From: Wolbachia endosymbiont of Diaphorina citri
GTDB lineage: Bacteria > Pseudomonadota > Alphaproteobacteria > Rickettsiales > Anaplasmataceae
Direction: 5' to 3'
DNA length: 64,000 nucleotides
Assembly: GCF_013096535.2 (NCBI RefSeq)
Contig: NZ_CP051265.2
Span: 806,001-870,000 of the forward strand
In this document: positions 9,622 to 19,652 of the stretch, in pieces
Layout: each line of letters opens with the position of its first letter
Position numbering within the stretch: position 1 is the stretch's first letter
Program-made: the position numbers and the translations under genes
Notes under the pieces: generated by a model
Database searches by the model: none
Seen by the model: only the letters and a program-made list of their open reading frames with translations
Told to the model about the DNA's origin: nothing

Positions 9622-10548
9622 ATGAAAGTAGCTTTTCAAATGGATGAAAATATAAATTTTGAAACTGATACTACATTTGCATTAATAAAAGAAGCGCAGA
9701 GGAGAAAGCACGAAATTTTTGTCTATGTTCCTAATAATCTAGCACTCAAGTTAAATCAGTCAATTGCTCTTGCTCAGAAAGTCAGCGTTGATGATTTTGG
9801 TTTTACTTCTAAAGAAGATGTAACTATAGATTTGAATGAAATGGATATCATACTTATCAGGCAGGACCCACCTTTTGATATGCGGTACATTACAACAACC
9901 TATATCTTAGAAAAGACTACTACGTTAGTAATAAATAATCCAACAGAAATAAGAAACTGTCCTGAAAAATTAATTACTTCACTATTTCCAGAGCTAATTC
10001 CTCCAACTTTGATCACTGAAAATATATCGATGATTAGAAATTTTTGTCACGACTATCAGGATATCATCTTGAAACCACTATATAGCTATGGAGGAAATGA
10101 CGTAATAAGAATACAAGACCAAAATAGCATTCAAGTGGTAGTCGATCTCATGATTGCAAAATATGAATGTCCTGTAATTGCACAAGCATTTTGTAAAAAG
10201 ATAAATACAGATAAAAGAATACTGCTACTGGATGGAAAGCCAATAGGAGTAATGAAGCGAGTTCCAAAGTCTAGCGGAGAAATCAGAACAAATATGAGGC
10301 TTGGAGCAAGTTTTGAATCTATTGAAATGAATGATAGAGACACTGAAATATGTAATAAAATCGGTCCTGAGCTAAAGAAAAGAGGGCTAATATTTGTTGG
10401 TATTGATATTATAGATGACTTCCTTCTTGAAATTAACACAACTTCGCCTACAGGAGTAGTTTATATCAATAAGTTGTATAGTAAATCACTAGAAAAAGAA
10501 CTATGGGATGCATTTGAAGAAAAAGCAATTCGTCAACTAAGTTCTTGA
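9622..10548 (+). CDS. gshB: Glutathione synthetase
   Basis: This 308-residue ATP-grasp enzyme joins gamma-glutamylcysteine and glycine. It begins with KVAFQMD-type residues, carries IILIRQDPPFDMRYI (the family's RxDPPFD), the ATP-grasp lysine region LKPLYSYGGNDV and the metal-binding FLLEINTTSPTG. A strong Shine-Dalgarno (GGGAGG) lies 5 bases before the ATG. It is divergent from bcp with a short AT-rich promoter region between them. The 3' end overlaps convergent murG by 16 bases, a compact arrangement that may give antisense overlap of the transcripts. Confidence 0.94.
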   Translation: MKVAFQMDENINFETDTTFALIKEAQRRKHEIFVYVPNNLALKLNQSIALAQKVSVDDFGFTSKEDVTIDLNEMDIILIRQDPPFDMRYITTTYILEKTTTLVINNPTEIRNCPEKLITSLFPELIPPTLITENISMIRNFCHDYQDIILKPLYSYGGNDVIRIQDQNSIQVVVDLMIAKYECPVIAQAFCKKINTDKRILLLDGKPIGVMKRVPKSSGEIRTNMRLGASFESIEMNDRDTEICNKIGPELKKRGLIFVGIDIIDDFLLEINTTSPTGVVYINKLYSKSLEKELWDAFEEKAIRQLSS

Positions 10549-11555
10549 GCTATTGCCTTAATAAATTCAGTAACTCCATTCCTTATTCTTGTTTTCTTAG
10601 TATTATTAGCCATATCACGCAATTTTTGACAATTTTGCAATAAATCAACTAGCAACTCTCCTAGATTCTTTTTCGCGTTACTATTTTGCTCAACCATTAC
10701 AGCTGCTCCCGAATCTTCAATATGTTTTGCATTATAAAATTGATGGTTATCTTTTGAGTGAGGATAAGGAATATATACAGCAGGACGCTCAGCAAGAGTA
10801 ATCTCTGCTATTGAAGTTGCCCCCGCTCTGCTAATTACCAAATGAGCATTGGCCAGTTTATTTTCCATATCATCGAAAAACTCACTTAACTCACAATCAA
10901 TTCCTTCACTTTTGTATAGACTCTTGACCTTGTTTATATTTTTCTTCGTACATTGCTGCGTTACTCTAATCCTCTCTTTTACTTCAACAGGTAGATCACA
11001 AATTACGCTGCTCACTACATCATCAAAAAAATTTGCACCCTGACTGCCTGCTATTATTAACACGTTTAAAACTGTTTCAGCTCTAGAATAGCCTTGTGCT
11101 TCTATATCGACAAAATTTCCTGTAAAAACGCATTTACTACCTTCTGCATACTTAGTCTCTGGAAAGCTAGTTGCAATTAATTTTGCACTCTTGAAAAAGA
11201 ATCTATTTACCCTCCCTAAAACTGTGTTTTGTTCATGTAAAACTATAGGTATAGAAAGAATCTTTGCTGCAAGAAGAGTTGGAAAAGAAGCGTAGCTACC
11301 AAAACCAATGATTAGCTTTGGTTTTAATTTTCTCGTTTGATACAGTGCTAATACACAACTATACATTAACAAAAAGAGAAACTTCAATTTGTTGCCACTT
11401 GGCTTGCACAATGGTAAAATATAATTTTCTACATTGATGGTTTTTTGATCAGTGAATAATATACAATTGTGTTCTTGTGCCTTTAGTGCTTTTGCTAAGG
11501 TTATAGCTGGAAAAATGTGTCCACCTGTACCGCCTGTTGCTAGAATAATAGTCAT
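10533..11555 (-). CDS. murG: UDP-GlcNAc:lipid I N-acetylglucosaminyltransferase
   Basis: MurG converts lipid I to lipid II at the inner face of the membrane. The 340-residue protein has the N-terminal GGTGGHIFPA, the central LIIAGSQGAN and the UDP-GlcNAc site ISRAGATSIAEITLAERPAVYIPYP. Family length is about 350. It fits with lysC, dapA and the AmiD-like amidase in the window as part of a retained lipid II or peptidoglycan-like pathway. It stands apart from any mur gene cluster, and its stop lies inside the end of gshB. Confidence 0.94.
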   Translation of the reverse strand: MTIILATGGTGGHIFPAITLAKALKAQEHNCILFTDQKTINVENYILPLCKPSGNKLKFLFLLMYSCVLALYQTRKLKPKLIIGFGSYASFPTLLAAKILSIPIVLHEQNTVLGRVNRFFFKSAKLIATSFPETKYAEGSKCVFTGNFVDIEAQGYSRAETVLNVLIIAGSQGANFFDDVVSSVICDLPVEVKERIRVTQQCTKKNINKVKSLYKSEGIDCELSEFFDDMENKLANAHLVISRAGATSIAEITLAERPAVYIPYPHSKDNHQFYNAKHIEDSGAAVMVEQNSNAKKNLGELLVDLLQNCQKLRDMANNTKKTRIRNGVTEFIKAIAQELS

Positions 11556-11628
11556 CTGTGAGTAGTAATTTGATAATAGATTGTTAATTATTTTTTAATA
11601 ATCTGCATGTAAAATTTTATCAAGCTTT

Positions 11629-11988
11629 ATGATAGTTGAGTTAAAAATGCCTAAAAGTAGTGACAGTAAAAAAGAATCTAACGTAAAAAATAAGCCTCAA
11701 GAGCAAAGCAGAAGCGGAGGTTTATTAAAAAACATAATAAAAGCTCTTTTTAACTCAGTTGTTGATCTACCTCAGCAAGAACAACTCAATAAAAATATTG
11801 ATAGACAACAAGGTTTAAACAGTAAAAGAAAAAGCCCAGAGGATCTTAATCAGGAAAAAAAGCTTGAAGTGAAAGAAGCAGCTGAAGGGTTAAAAGAAAA
11901 GTTAGAAAAATCTGATATTGGTAATCAATCTATTAGAATTGAATCGCCTAATCAGGATAATTGTAGCTCTAAAACAATGGATCGTTAG
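11629..11988 (+). CDS. Small hydrophilic protein of unknown function
   Basis: It encodes 119 residues rich in lysine, glutamate, serine and asparagine, with a single mildly hydrophobic stretch (LLKNIIKALFNSVVDLP at about 32-48) that could form an amphipathic helix. A start at MPKSSDSKKES (11647) is also possible; neither has a strong ribosome binding site. It ends one base before the stop of convergent lpdA. I recognise no domain. The low complexity resembles fast-evolving lineage-specific proteins. Confidence 0.5.
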   Translation: MIVELKMPKSSDSKKESNVKNKPQEQSRSGGLLKNIIKALFNSVVDLPQQEQLNKNIDRQQGLNSKRKSPEDLNQEKKLEVKEAAEGLKEKLEKSDIGNQSIRIESPNQDNCSSKTMDR

Positions 11989-11989
11989 C

Positions 11990-13375
11990 TTAACTATTTA
12001 ACGACTCATCATCTGCAGCAAGTACTGATTCGTGTATAATTTCCGAAATAGTTGGATGAGGAAAAATCGTAGATTTTATGTCGCAGTCTGTTCCCTCTAG
12101 TTGCTTTGCAAGAGCGAAATTGCTAATTAACTCTGTTACTTCCGCTCCTATCATGTGAGCTCCAAGAAGTTCGCCTGTTTTTTTGTCTATAATTGTTTTC
12201 ACTAAACCTTCAGTTTCACTTAGTGCAATAGATTTACCATTAAAGTTGGAGTGAAATTTTCCTACTTTTATATCGTATCCACTTTTTATTGCCTGTTCCT
12301 CAGTAAGGCCAACGCTTGCTACTTGCGGATGAGAGTAAGTGCAATTTGGTATGCACTCTTTTTTTAACTTATGAGCATTTTTACCGGCAATTTTCTCAAC
12401 ACAGATTACAGCTTCATGACTTGCTTTATGCGCTAAACATGGGGGACCAGCTACATCACCTATTGCATACACACTTGATTCACTTGTTTCATACCACTCA
12501 TTCGTTTCAATGAAACCAGAAGGACTCAACTTAATTTTTGTATTTTCTAAACCTATATTTTCAGTGTTTGCTTGCACGCCAACTGCAACAATTACTCTAT
12601 CAAATTCTCTATTCTCACCACCGCTTAGCTGCACTTGAACAGAGTCTTTATTTTTAGTGAAAGTTTTTACACTATTGCTCGTATATATTTTTATTCCTTG
12701 TTTTGTAAATATCTCTTGTACTAAATTTGAAATGTCTTTATCTTCCAGCGGCAAAATAGTGTCTTTTACTTCTATAATTGTTACATCAACTCCCAAAGTA
12801 CTATAAAAACTTGCAAACTCTATTCCTATCGCACCAGAACCTATGATTAGTAGAGATTTTGGTAACTTCTTTGGAGTCATAGCGTGCTGCGCATTCCATA
12901 TTAAATCTCCATCTACTTCGATTCCAGGAAGATTTCTTGCCCTTACACCTGTTGCTAAAATGATATGCTTGGAAGAAATTTCCTCCTCCTTTTTGTCATT
13001 AAGAATTTTTATAGTACGATTACCTGCAAGTTTACCGAAGCCTTGATGGACTTTGATGTTATTTTTTTTCATCAAATACTCAACACCACTTGATAGCTTG
13101 CCAACAACGTTCCTTGAATATTTCACCATTGATTGTATATCAAAACTTGCATCCTTTACTTTTATGCCAAATTCTTCTGATCTTCTTATTAATCTATAAA
13201 TTTCAGATGCTCTAAGTAGCGATTTTGTTGGTATACATCCCCAATTTAAGCATATACCACCCAAATTTTCCTCCTTTTCAACAATTGCAGTTTTAAGTCC
13301 AAGCTGCGCCGCTCTAATTGCTGCTATATAACCACCAGGACCGCTACCTATAACTGTAATATCATACTCATTCAT
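11990..13375 (-). CDS. lpdA: Dihydrolipoamide dehydrogenase (E3)
   Basis: This 461-residue FAD flavoprotein reoxidises dihydrolipoamide in the pyruvate or 2-oxoglutarate dehydrogenase complex with NAD+. It has the FAD site TVIGSGPGGYIAAIRAAQLG, the redox disulfide GGICLNWGCIPTKSL (Cys42 and Cys47), the NAD site LIIGSGAIGIEFASFY, AIGDVAG, and the C-terminal HPTISE with the catalytic histidine-glutamate pair. No other subunit gene is adjacent, which is usual in Rickettsiales. Wolbachia-type genomes may carry more than one paralogue, so which complex it serves is uncertain. Confidence 0.95.
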   Translation of the reverse strand: MNEYDITVIGSGPGGYIAAIRAAQLGLKTAIVEKEENLGGICLNWGCIPTKSLLRASEIYRLIRRSEEFGIKVKDASFDIQSMVKYSRNVVGKLSSGVEYLMKKNNIKVHQGFGKLAGNRTIKILNDKKEEEISSKHIILATGVRARNLPGIEVDGDLIWNAQHAMTPKKLPKSLLIIGSGAIGIEFASFYSTLGVDVTIIEVKDTILPLEDKDISNLVQEIFTKQGIKIYTSNSVKTFTKNKDSVQVQLSGGENREFDRVIVAVGVQANTENIGLENTKIKLSPSGFIETNEWYETSESSVYAIGDVAGPPCLAHKASHEAVICVEKIAGKNAHKLKKECIPNCTYSHPQVASVGLTEEQAIKSGYDIKVGKFHSNFNGKSIALSETEGLVKTIIDKKTGELLGAHMIGAEVTELISNFALAKQLEGTDCDIKSTIFPHPTISEIIHESVLAADDESLNS

Positions 13376-13450
13376 CAGTTTTCTTCGTATACAAAAAACT
13401 ATATATAACAGATGGAACCCGTATGATCAATGCTCAGGTGCATAGAAGCG

Positions 13451-13755
13451 GCTTGACAAACCTTCCCACTTTTCTTCTTATATCAATAAGAGTATTTATC
13501 CTTGTTTTTGATCCGCGCAGTCTCAACGACAAAATTCAGTAAAAAACTCAGATATCTATTGGCAAATTACATAAAATTATAGCAGCTGCATGTCTTTTTT
13601 ATTTTTTCTACATTCAGCCAAATCGCACTTAAAATAAGCGCTAGCACATTATTACAACGCCAATTTAAATTATTATAGGGTCAAAACTCGCTATACGGGG
13701 TTTCTTTTGTCTTTTTTTATTTAGTAAATTTCTTAATATTTATAGCTAAAATTTC
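13451..13755 (+). repeat. Dispersed intergenic repeat, copy B
   Basis: This is the longest and cleanest copy. It starts with CTTGACAAACCTTCCCACTT, shared almost exactly with copy C at 34187, and runs through GCTGCATGTC, TTCTACATTCAGCCAAATCG, AGCACATTATTACAA and GGGTCAAAACTCGCTATACG to TTTATAGCTAAAA. There is no conserved reading frame. It lies between lpdA and a possible small ORF. Confidence 0.8.
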
Positions 13756-13758
13756 AGG

Positions 13759-13775
13759 CCAGCACTTGATGCTGG
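13759..13775. repeat. Short palindrome of the CCAGCA...TGCTGG type
   Basis: CCAGCA and TGCTGG flank a 5-base loop CTTGA. It resembles the single-hairpin halves of the longer palindromic elements elsewhere in the window and could act as a weak terminator. Confidence 0.45.
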
Positions 13776-13842
13776 AATCTTTACTACAAATAAGCATATT
13801 GAGCACAAAATTATGCTAAAACACAACGTTTTTGGTGAGACT

Positions 13843-13992
13843 ATGGACAAACTGAATCCCAGTATCAGCTACTCGGATAACAAGAAAGAGGGCACTGGCA
13901 TGCTGAACCATAATGTTCGTACAGCTGTTCAAGAATCAGTGGGTATGATTTGCCAAATTTTTAAATTACGGAGAATAGGCGGCACCAAGTAA
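13843..13992 (+). CDS. Possible 49-residue protein or gene fragment, unknown
   Basis: An ATG preceded at the right distance by GGTGAG opens a 49-codon frame ending at TAA 13990-13992; an upstream in-frame ATG at 13813 would give 59 residues. The product is polar with a basic C-terminus (LRRIGGTK). The ribosome binding site is the only positive evidence, and the region around it is non-coding repeat. It may be a remnant of a larger gene. Confidence 0.3.
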   Translation: MDKLNPSISYSDNKKEGTGMLNHNVRTAVQESVGMICQIFKLRRIGGTK

Positions 13993-14011
13993 CGCACAAG
14001 TACAGAGTCAG

Positions 14012-14491
14012 TTACTGTTGTACCTTATTTCTTTCTCTACAATACATTTTACCTGATAAGAATAGAGCTACTATAAGGTAAATTAAGTTCCATGTTGCTA
14101 ACGAAACACCAAAAATATAATGAGGTCTGCCACAAGATGGAGAGTAGTTAGGGTTTAATAGATTATTCCTTAGCTCTTCTATGCTAACGTTACCACTTGC
14201 TTGCTCTGTACAGCCTAAAACATCATGAAACAGGTGAAGCTCAAGACCTACATGATAAAAAGATATTATTGCACCAATGAGATAGCTGCAAAACATCGCA
14301 TAGATTAGGATTTTGTTGTCTTTGAACATGTACGCAACTGCAAGTAGCCCTGCAGCATAGTAAACTACTCGCTCGTATATACATAACTTGCACGGTAGCA
14401 TATTGAAAAAATACTCTAGCACATATGCAAAAATTAAAGCGACAGCGCTTGATAAGAGAAAAATTATGGAACTGTTATTTACATCTGACAT
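14012..14491 (-). CDS. dsbB: DsbB-family disulfide oxidoreductase
   Basis: The protein (159 residues from MSDVNN) has four hydrophobic segments and the DsbB signature PCKLCIYER, with the CxxC pair at about Cys34 and Cys37, followed by a periplasmic loop with Cys94 and Cys120 (LGCTEQ and SPSCGRPHY). DsbB reoxidises DsbA and passes electrons to quinone. A 12-residue upstream extension to 14527 is open, but the ATG at 14491 just before the first membrane helix is the better start. The neighbour upstream is an unknown glycosyltransferase-like gene on the same strand, 91 bases away. Confidence 0.85.
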   Translation of the reverse strand: MSDVNNSSIIFLLSSAVALIFAYVLEYFFNMLPCKLCIYERVVYYAAGLLAVAYMFKDNKILIYAMFCSYLIGAIISFYHVGLELHLFHDVLGCTEQASGNVSIEELRNNLLNPNYSPSCGRPHYIFGVSLATWNLIYLIVALFLSGKMYCRERNKVQQ

Positions 14492-14582
14492 AGTTAATGA
14501 ATTACTACAATATCTGTGAAGAGTCAACTCTTGTTTGACAACGTTTCATGTAACCCACTTACTATGTGTTACTCTACTACTT

Positions 14583-15611
14583 TTAACCTCTATACATATT
14601 CTCACAACTGGATACTGATTTGATTTGCATGCTAGTTACAACTCTAGTGTCACTATCTATTTTTGCAATTTCTTCTTTAGTATACAATTCATCCTTGTTT
14701 TTCATCCAGCTATTGTCATATTGAATATCAACCTCTCCTCCATTAGTTTTAAACCCAAATGTTTCTTTTATAAGCAATCTTTTCTCTTCTTGTAATCTAT
14801 TAAGATGTTCGCTAAGACTTGTGTAATCAAAAGTAGGAAGAACCTCATTAATAGGACTGTTATATACAATATTTTCTATTAGTGTATAAATGTGATGCGG
14901 TGATGATCGGAGCGTAGGATAATACTTTTGAAATCTATGCTTTATCTCATTATAAAATTCCGTAACCTTTACTCTACCAGCATCACTTACAGCAATTATA
15001 GCATTCTCAATATTTGGTATACCGTCATAGTCGTGGCCTGTCTTGTCATTTTCAGCAACCAAAAAGCCCTGGCTAGCCTGAATCTCACCAAGTTTTTTGT
15101 CCCCCTTAGGTAAAATATCAAAATCAAAATAGATCATAGGAGACTTCAGTGCTAACAACATAAATATACGCATACTGTCTATCTCAACACCAAAAGATAA
15201 TCTTTTACTTTCTGGAATAGAGTATAGATCTCTAAAATATTGAGATACAGTATATAGAGGACATTTAGATAGTTCTGTTTTCTTCTCTGGTTGTAAGTGA
15301 AAGCTAAATTCATACTCTCCTAAATCCAGCTCATTAAAGTCTATAAGCTCTATGTTTTTGTTTGGGTTAAACTCTCTGTTTGATATTTTATTCTCCAACT
15401 CTTTACGTTGCGTAGGAGTAAAACCAGATCCATTTATTACTAACTTCACTACACGCGTATCTTCTCTTTTTGCCCATTCGCTCAATCTCTCCAAATATTT
15501 TTCTGGGATCGGATATCCATATCGCCTTGGAAGCCACTGAAATACTAAAGGTGTTTCAACTGTGAAAGTATGTGGAAATCCAGGCCTTAAATCTTGTCCT
15601 TTATAATTCAT
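14583..15611 (-). CDS. GT-A glycosyltransferase-like protein (TcdA/TcdB-type DXD)
   Basis: This 342-residue protein has no signal peptide or membrane segment. Residues 145-168 (core DSMRIFMLL and MIYFDFDILP) match the signature of the clostridial toxin and related sugar-nucleotide glycosyltransferases: an Asp and Arg in a helix, then a hydrophobic Y-x-D-x-D-x-x-P strand whose D163 and D165 would bind Mn2+ and UDP-sugar. The N-terminal part (VVKLVINGS at 54-62) is compatible with a Rossmann-like beginning. The usual glycine pair before the strand is replaced by serine-proline. The substrate is unknown; a host target is possible, as for relatives in pathogens, but that is inference. Confidence 0.6.
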   Translation of the reverse strand: MNYKGQDLRPGFPHTFTVETPLVFQWLPRRYGYPIPEKYLERLSEWAKREDTRVVKLVINGSGFTPTQRKELENKISNREFNPNKNIELIDFNELDLGEYEFSFHLQPEKKTELSKCPLYTVSQYFRDLYSIPESKRLSFGVEIDSMRIFMLLALKSPMIYFDFDILPKGDKKLGEIQASQGFLVAENDKTGHDYDGIPNIENAIIAVSDAGRVKVTEFYNEIKHRFQKYYPTLRSSPHHIYTLIENIVYNSPINEVLPTFDYTSLSEHLNRLQEEKRLLIKETFGFKTNGGEVDIQYDNSWMKNKDELYTKEEIAKIDSDTRVVTSMQIKSVSSCENMYRG

Positions 15612-15715
15612 AGCAAAAGTACTAAATAAGTTAATATTTTGCTATATAATATTAATTTATCAACTACTTATTTAAGTAATGTTATTTATTAAAAATATTA
15701 CTTAAATAAGATTAC

Positions 15716-17041
15716 CTACTTTACATAGGGATTTTTGTTCTTTTTCAAAAGTAATCTGACTGGTACGCCGTGAGCAAAGAAGTTTTTTCTAAGACCATTA
15801 GTCAAATAACGTTTATAACTCTCATCAACACTTTCCGGGACGTTGCATACCAAAGAAAAAGCTGGAGGTTTGGTGCCAATTTGAGCAATATACTTCATTT
15901 TAATTGCTCTACCTTTTATAAGTGGGTGAGAATGTTTTTCCACAGCATCTATTAGCCAATTATTCAGTTTTGCAGTGCTGATCTTCTTGTTTAAGGATTC
16001 ACTCACTTCAAGACACTTATCTATCACATCACCACAGCGCATACCTTTCAATGCAGAAATTGTTACAGTTGGCACTTCCAAAAATAACCGAGTCACTTCC
16101 TGTTGTTTGACAAATTTTATTAACTTACTTCTGTCATCCTTACCTATTAAATCCCACTTATTTAAAACAATGATAATTCCCTTCCCCCCTTTAATTGCAG
16201 CTTCAGCAATTGATAAATCCTGCTGCTCAACGCCAAGCAAGGAATCTAGCATTAAAATCACTACATGAGAGCGCTTTATTGACTCTATACTTTTTTCAAC
16301 AAATCTTGATTCTAAGTTATCAACAACATTTGCCTTTCTGCGGATTCCCGCAGTATCGATGAGAGTGATTAATTTCCCATTATGGTCGTATGAAATATCC
16401 ACAGAGTCACGCGTGGTACCAGGTTTTGAGCTTACTATTAGTCTATTTTCTGCAAGTAAACTGTTTAAAAAAGTTGATTTTCCAACGTTTGGGCGACCGA
16501 TGATTGCAATCCTCAGTCTAATGGACTCACTTTCAGGCAGCTCAGTTTTTTTGTTAAAATCTTCAATAACACCAGCTAATACATCATAAAGATCAATCAT
16601 ACCAAGATTATGTTCGGCTGAGATATACACCGGACCTATGAAGTTGAAGAACTGCAAATAATCAACATTTTCCGATTTATGACTTTCGCATTTGTTTGCT
16701 ATTAGTATTACAGGTTTGTTCGTTTTTCTCTTCAGCCACTTTGCAAACTCTTTGTTCTGCTCATTTTGCACTTTTGCATCAACAAGGAAAAAAATTACAT
16801 CTGCGCTTAATAAAGAAAACTCTATTTGTTCAATAACTTGTAGTGAAAAACTGGTTTGGTCATTCCATCCTCCTGTATCTATAACTTTAAACTCTAAATC
16901 ACTAATTCTTCCAATTCCTTCACGCCTATCTCTCGTTACTCCTGGAATGTCACTAACCACCGCTGCTTTTCTTCTTACTAGCCTATTAAATAGAGTTGAC
17001 TTGCCTGCATTTGGAAGGCCTATTATGACTATTTTCAGCAT
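15716..17041 (-). CDS. der: Ribosome assembly GTPase Der (EngA)
   Basis: Der has two consecutive GTPase domains and a C-terminal KH-like domain and acts in 50S subunit maturation. In this 441-residue protein the first G1 motif is GLPNAGKS at residues 7-14 with DTGGW and NKCE, and the second is GRPNVGKST with DTAGIRRKA and NKWDLIG. The C-terminal RAIKMKYIAQIGTKPPAF is typical of the KH-like domain. It is a single gene between two unknown genes, with an AT-rich spacer downstream. Confidence 0.95.
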   Translation of the reverse strand: MLKIVIIGLPNAGKSTLFNRLVRRKAAVVSDIPGVTRDRREGIGRISDLEFKVIDTGGWNDQTSFSLQVIEQIEFSLLSADVIFFLVDAKVQNEQNKEFAKWLKRKTNKPVILIANKCESHKSENVDYLQFFNFIGPVYISAEHNLGMIDLYDVLAGVIEDFNKKTELPESESIRLRIAIIGRPNVGKSTFLNSLLAENRLIVSSKPGTTRDSVDISYDHNGKLITLIDTAGIRRKANVVDNLESRFVEKSIESIKRSHVVILMLDSLLGVEQQDLSIAEAAIKGGKGIIIVLNKWDLIGKDDRSKLIKFVKQQEVTRLFLEVPTVTISALKGMRCGDVIDKCLEVSESLNKKISTAKLNNWLIDAVEKHSHPLIKGRAIKMKYIAQIGTKPPAFSLVCNVPESVDESYKRYLTNGLRKNFFAHGVPVRLLLKKNKNPYVK

Positions 17042-17176
17042 AGTTTAAGAGCGTGTTTTATACATAGTAAATTATAATCAAAATTTTTTAATTTAACTAT
17101 TGACTTGATAGATTATATACTTATCCTAAAACTAGGATATTTTACCTTAAGTTTATTATGTAAAATTGGAGGCGCT

Positions 17177-18001
17177 ATGCATAATGCAAATGAAACTTTA
17201 ATAATGAATTTCGATCAAGTTGCTCAATTAACTTCTCAAAATTATAAATTAGGGACACCTTATAACAACAGGACACGTATATATAACTATATAACTTTAG
17301 CTAAAGCATTGGAGAATCTCAATGATCCATCCCGGTCACATGCAAATAAGGAGCTTTTTTTGAGTGACAATGATGAAGAAACTAAGAAACTTCTGAGTGT
17401 AATTCGAAAAGGAATTGCTGAATATACAGGTAATGATTCTGTAGATGTGAGGTTGAGAGGAAAAGAAGATAAATCATTTACTGCATGGGTATCGTTAAAA
17501 GAAGGCAGAGGTGAGTTAAAATTTGATAACTCATTTCCTGGTAAAGCCTTAAAGGATAGTAATCTAAAAATTGGAGCTTTTACATTGGTATCTCCAGAAG
17601 ATAAAAGGTTGGTGCGTGTTTCACAAAGTGATGATGGTGTAAGGCTTTATCAAATACTAAATGAGTCTTGTATAATTAAATTTAACTGGAAAGTGGGTGA
17701 TAGAGATTGCAGTATTGCTTTAAATATTAGTGGAAATGGTAACGTATTTTGTACTGATTTAAGTGATAATATAAGTCCTGAGGACTTCGAGGAAAACAAA
17801 GCTGTAAAAATAAAAATTGGCTATTATGAGAATAAGAAGATGGATAAATATAATGACATGACTCTAGCAAAATTGGTCTCATTGGCTTCAAACTTACAAG
17901 GAATTGAAAAAGAAGTTATAACAATCAATCCATCAACAGGTGTAACAAATGCAAGTGCACAGAATGTTAGTGAGTCTCAGCATTCTCAAAATATTAAATA
18001 G
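17177..18001 (+). CDS. Unknown cytosolic protein
   Basis: The frame is open from 17105, but the ATG at 17177 is preceded by GGAGG and gives a 274-residue soluble protein without the odd hydrophobic N-terminal extension. It is acidic and polar, with no membrane segment, and I recognise no domain. It is followed by a strong 15-bp hairpin at 18026-18064, so it is probably a monocistronic unit. The C-terminus (about the last 25 residues) is rich in Ser, Asn and Gln and looks disordered. Confidence 0.65.
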   Translation: MHNANETLIMNFDQVAQLTSQNYKLGTPYNNRTRIYNYITLAKALENLNDPSRSHANKELFLSDNDEETKKLLSVIRKGIAEYTGNDSVDVRLRGKEDKSFTAWVSLKEGRGELKFDNSFPGKALKDSNLKIGAFTLVSPEDKRLVRVSQSDDGVRLYQILNESCIIKFNWKVGDRDCSIALNISGNGNVFCTDLSDNISPEDFEENKAVKIKIGYYENKKMDKYNDMTLAKLVSLASNLQGIEKEVITINPSTGVTNASAQNVSESQHSQNIK

Positions 18002-18025
18002 AAATTGCTAGCGCATTAATTATCG

Positions 18026-18064
18026 TACACATACACCGTTGCATGCAGTAACGGTGTATGTGTA
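18026..18064 (+). terminator. Strong hairpin after the 17177 gene
   Basis: TACACATACACCGTT pairs perfectly with AACGGTGTATGTGTA over 15 bp with a 9-base loop. No U-run follows, so termination may be partial or rely on another factor. Confidence 0.6.
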
Positions 18065-18125
18065 TAATCAATAGGATTTGTAAGCTCAATAAAGTTTGCA
18101 ACCAATTTGAAAGTTATTTTACTAC

Positions 18126-19652
18126 ATGCAAGACTCTGAAATACTAGAAACTCTAAAGATCAAAACATTAGAAGCTGAAAAAGGAGGAGGTCCTGATAGA
18201 GTTAACAAGCAACATGAAAAAGGGAAATTAACTGCTAGAGAAAGGCTGAGTATATTGCTCGATGAAAATTCATTTCAAGAATATGATAAGTTTGTAAAAC
18301 ATCACGCAACTGATTTTGGCATGCAAAATGCTGATTTTTTAGGTGATGGAGTTGTAATTGGCCATGGTACTATTTATGGCAGAAAAGTTTTTGTTTATTC
18401 TCAGGATTTCACTGTCTTTGGCGGATCGCTTGGCGCATCACATGCAAAAAAAATATGCAAAATTATGGATATGGCAATTAATGCCAGGGTTCCAATTATC
18501 GGACTAAACGATTCTGGTGGAGCCAGAATTCAAGAAGGAGTAAATTCCCTTGCTGGTTATGGAGAAATTTTTCAAAGGAATGTAAATGCATCAGGCGTTA
18601 TACCACAAATCTCTCTAATCATGGGCCCGTGTGCTGGCGGTGCAGTTTACTCTCCAGCGCTAACTGACTTTACTTTCATGGTAAAAAATAGCTCATACAT
18701 GTTTATAACCGGACCAGATGTAGTGAAAAAAGTTACATACGAGAACGTAAGCCACGAAGATCTCGGTGGAGCAAAAATTCATACAAGCAAAACAGGAGTA
18801 GCAGATTTTGCGTTCAATAATGATGTTGAAATGCTACTGAAAATGCGTGAATTCCTTACCTTTTTGCCAGCCAATAATCAAGAATTGTCAAAGCCTGTAC
18901 CAACCTGTGACTTAATCGATGATGTTGATGAATCTTTGAACACTCTAGTTCCTACCAATCCTAACACTCCTTATGATATATATGAACTCATTGAAAAGGT
19001 GTGTGATGAAAGGAAATTTTTTGAACTAAAACCCGATTTTGCTCGTAACATCATAATTGGCTTTGGCAGAATTGGAGGAAATACTATTGGTGTTGTTGCA
19101 AATCAACCTATGCACCTTGCAGGATGCTTAGATATTGACTCTTCAAGAAAAGCTGCGAGATTTGTAAGATTTTGTGACGCATTTAACATTCCCATCATCA
19201 CACTTATTGATGTTCCGGGGTTTTTACCTGGCACGAATCAAGAATACAATAATATAATACAACACGGAGCGAAACTGCTTTACGCTTACGCTGAAGCGAC
19301 CGTGCCGAAAATTAGCCTTATCACTAGAAAAGCGTATGGTGGTGCATATATTGTTATGAACTCAAAACATTTAAAAGGTGATATAAATTATGCTTGGCCA
19401 ACCGCTGAGATAGCTGTAATGGGCCCTGAAAGTGCAGTTGAAATTATATTTAGGCATGAAAAAGACCAGCAAACGTTAATCAAAGAATATAAAGAGAAAT
19501 TTGCTAATCCATTTTTTGCTGCATCGCATGGATATATTGATGATATAATAGTGCCAAGTAAAACAAGGTATCACCTTCACAAAGCACTAGAACTACTTAA
19601 AAACAAGAAAGTAGAAAGAATATGGAAGAAGCATGATAATCTTCCTTTGTAA
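18126..19652 (+). CDS. pccB: Propionyl/acyl-CoA carboxylase beta subunit
   Basis: This 508-residue carboxyltransferase moves CO2 from biotin to propionyl-CoA, giving methylmalonyl-CoA. It contains [79 protein letters not shown] and [15 protein letters not shown] with [10 protein letters not shown], all classic acyl-CoA carboxylase beta motifs in order. The length equals that of PccB proteins. The biotin-carrying alpha subunit is not in the window. Confidence 0.95.
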   Translation: MQDSEILETLKIKTLEAEKGGGPDRVNKQHEKGKLTARERLSILLDENSFQEYDKFVKHHATDFGMQNADFLGDGVVIGHGTIYGRKVFVYSQDFTVFGGSLGASHAKKICKIMDMAINARVPIIGLNDSGGARIQEGVNSLAGYGEIFQRNVNASGVIPQISLIMGPCAGGAVYSPALTDFTFMVKNSSYMFITGPDVVKKVTYENVSHEDLGGAKIHTSKTGVADFAFNNDVEMLLKMREFLTFLPANNQELSKPVPTCDLIDDVDESLNTLVPTNPNTPYDIYELIEKVCDERKFFELKPDFARNIIIGFGRIGGNTIGVVANQPMHLAGCLDIDSSRKAARFVRFCDAFNIPIITLIDVPGFLPGTNQEYNNIIQHGAKLLYAYAEATVPKISLITRKAYGGAYIVMNSKHLKGDINYAWPTAEIAVMGPESAVEIIFRHEKDQQTLIKEYKEKFANPFFAASHGYIDDIIVPSKTRYHLHKALELLKNKKVERIWKKHDNLPL

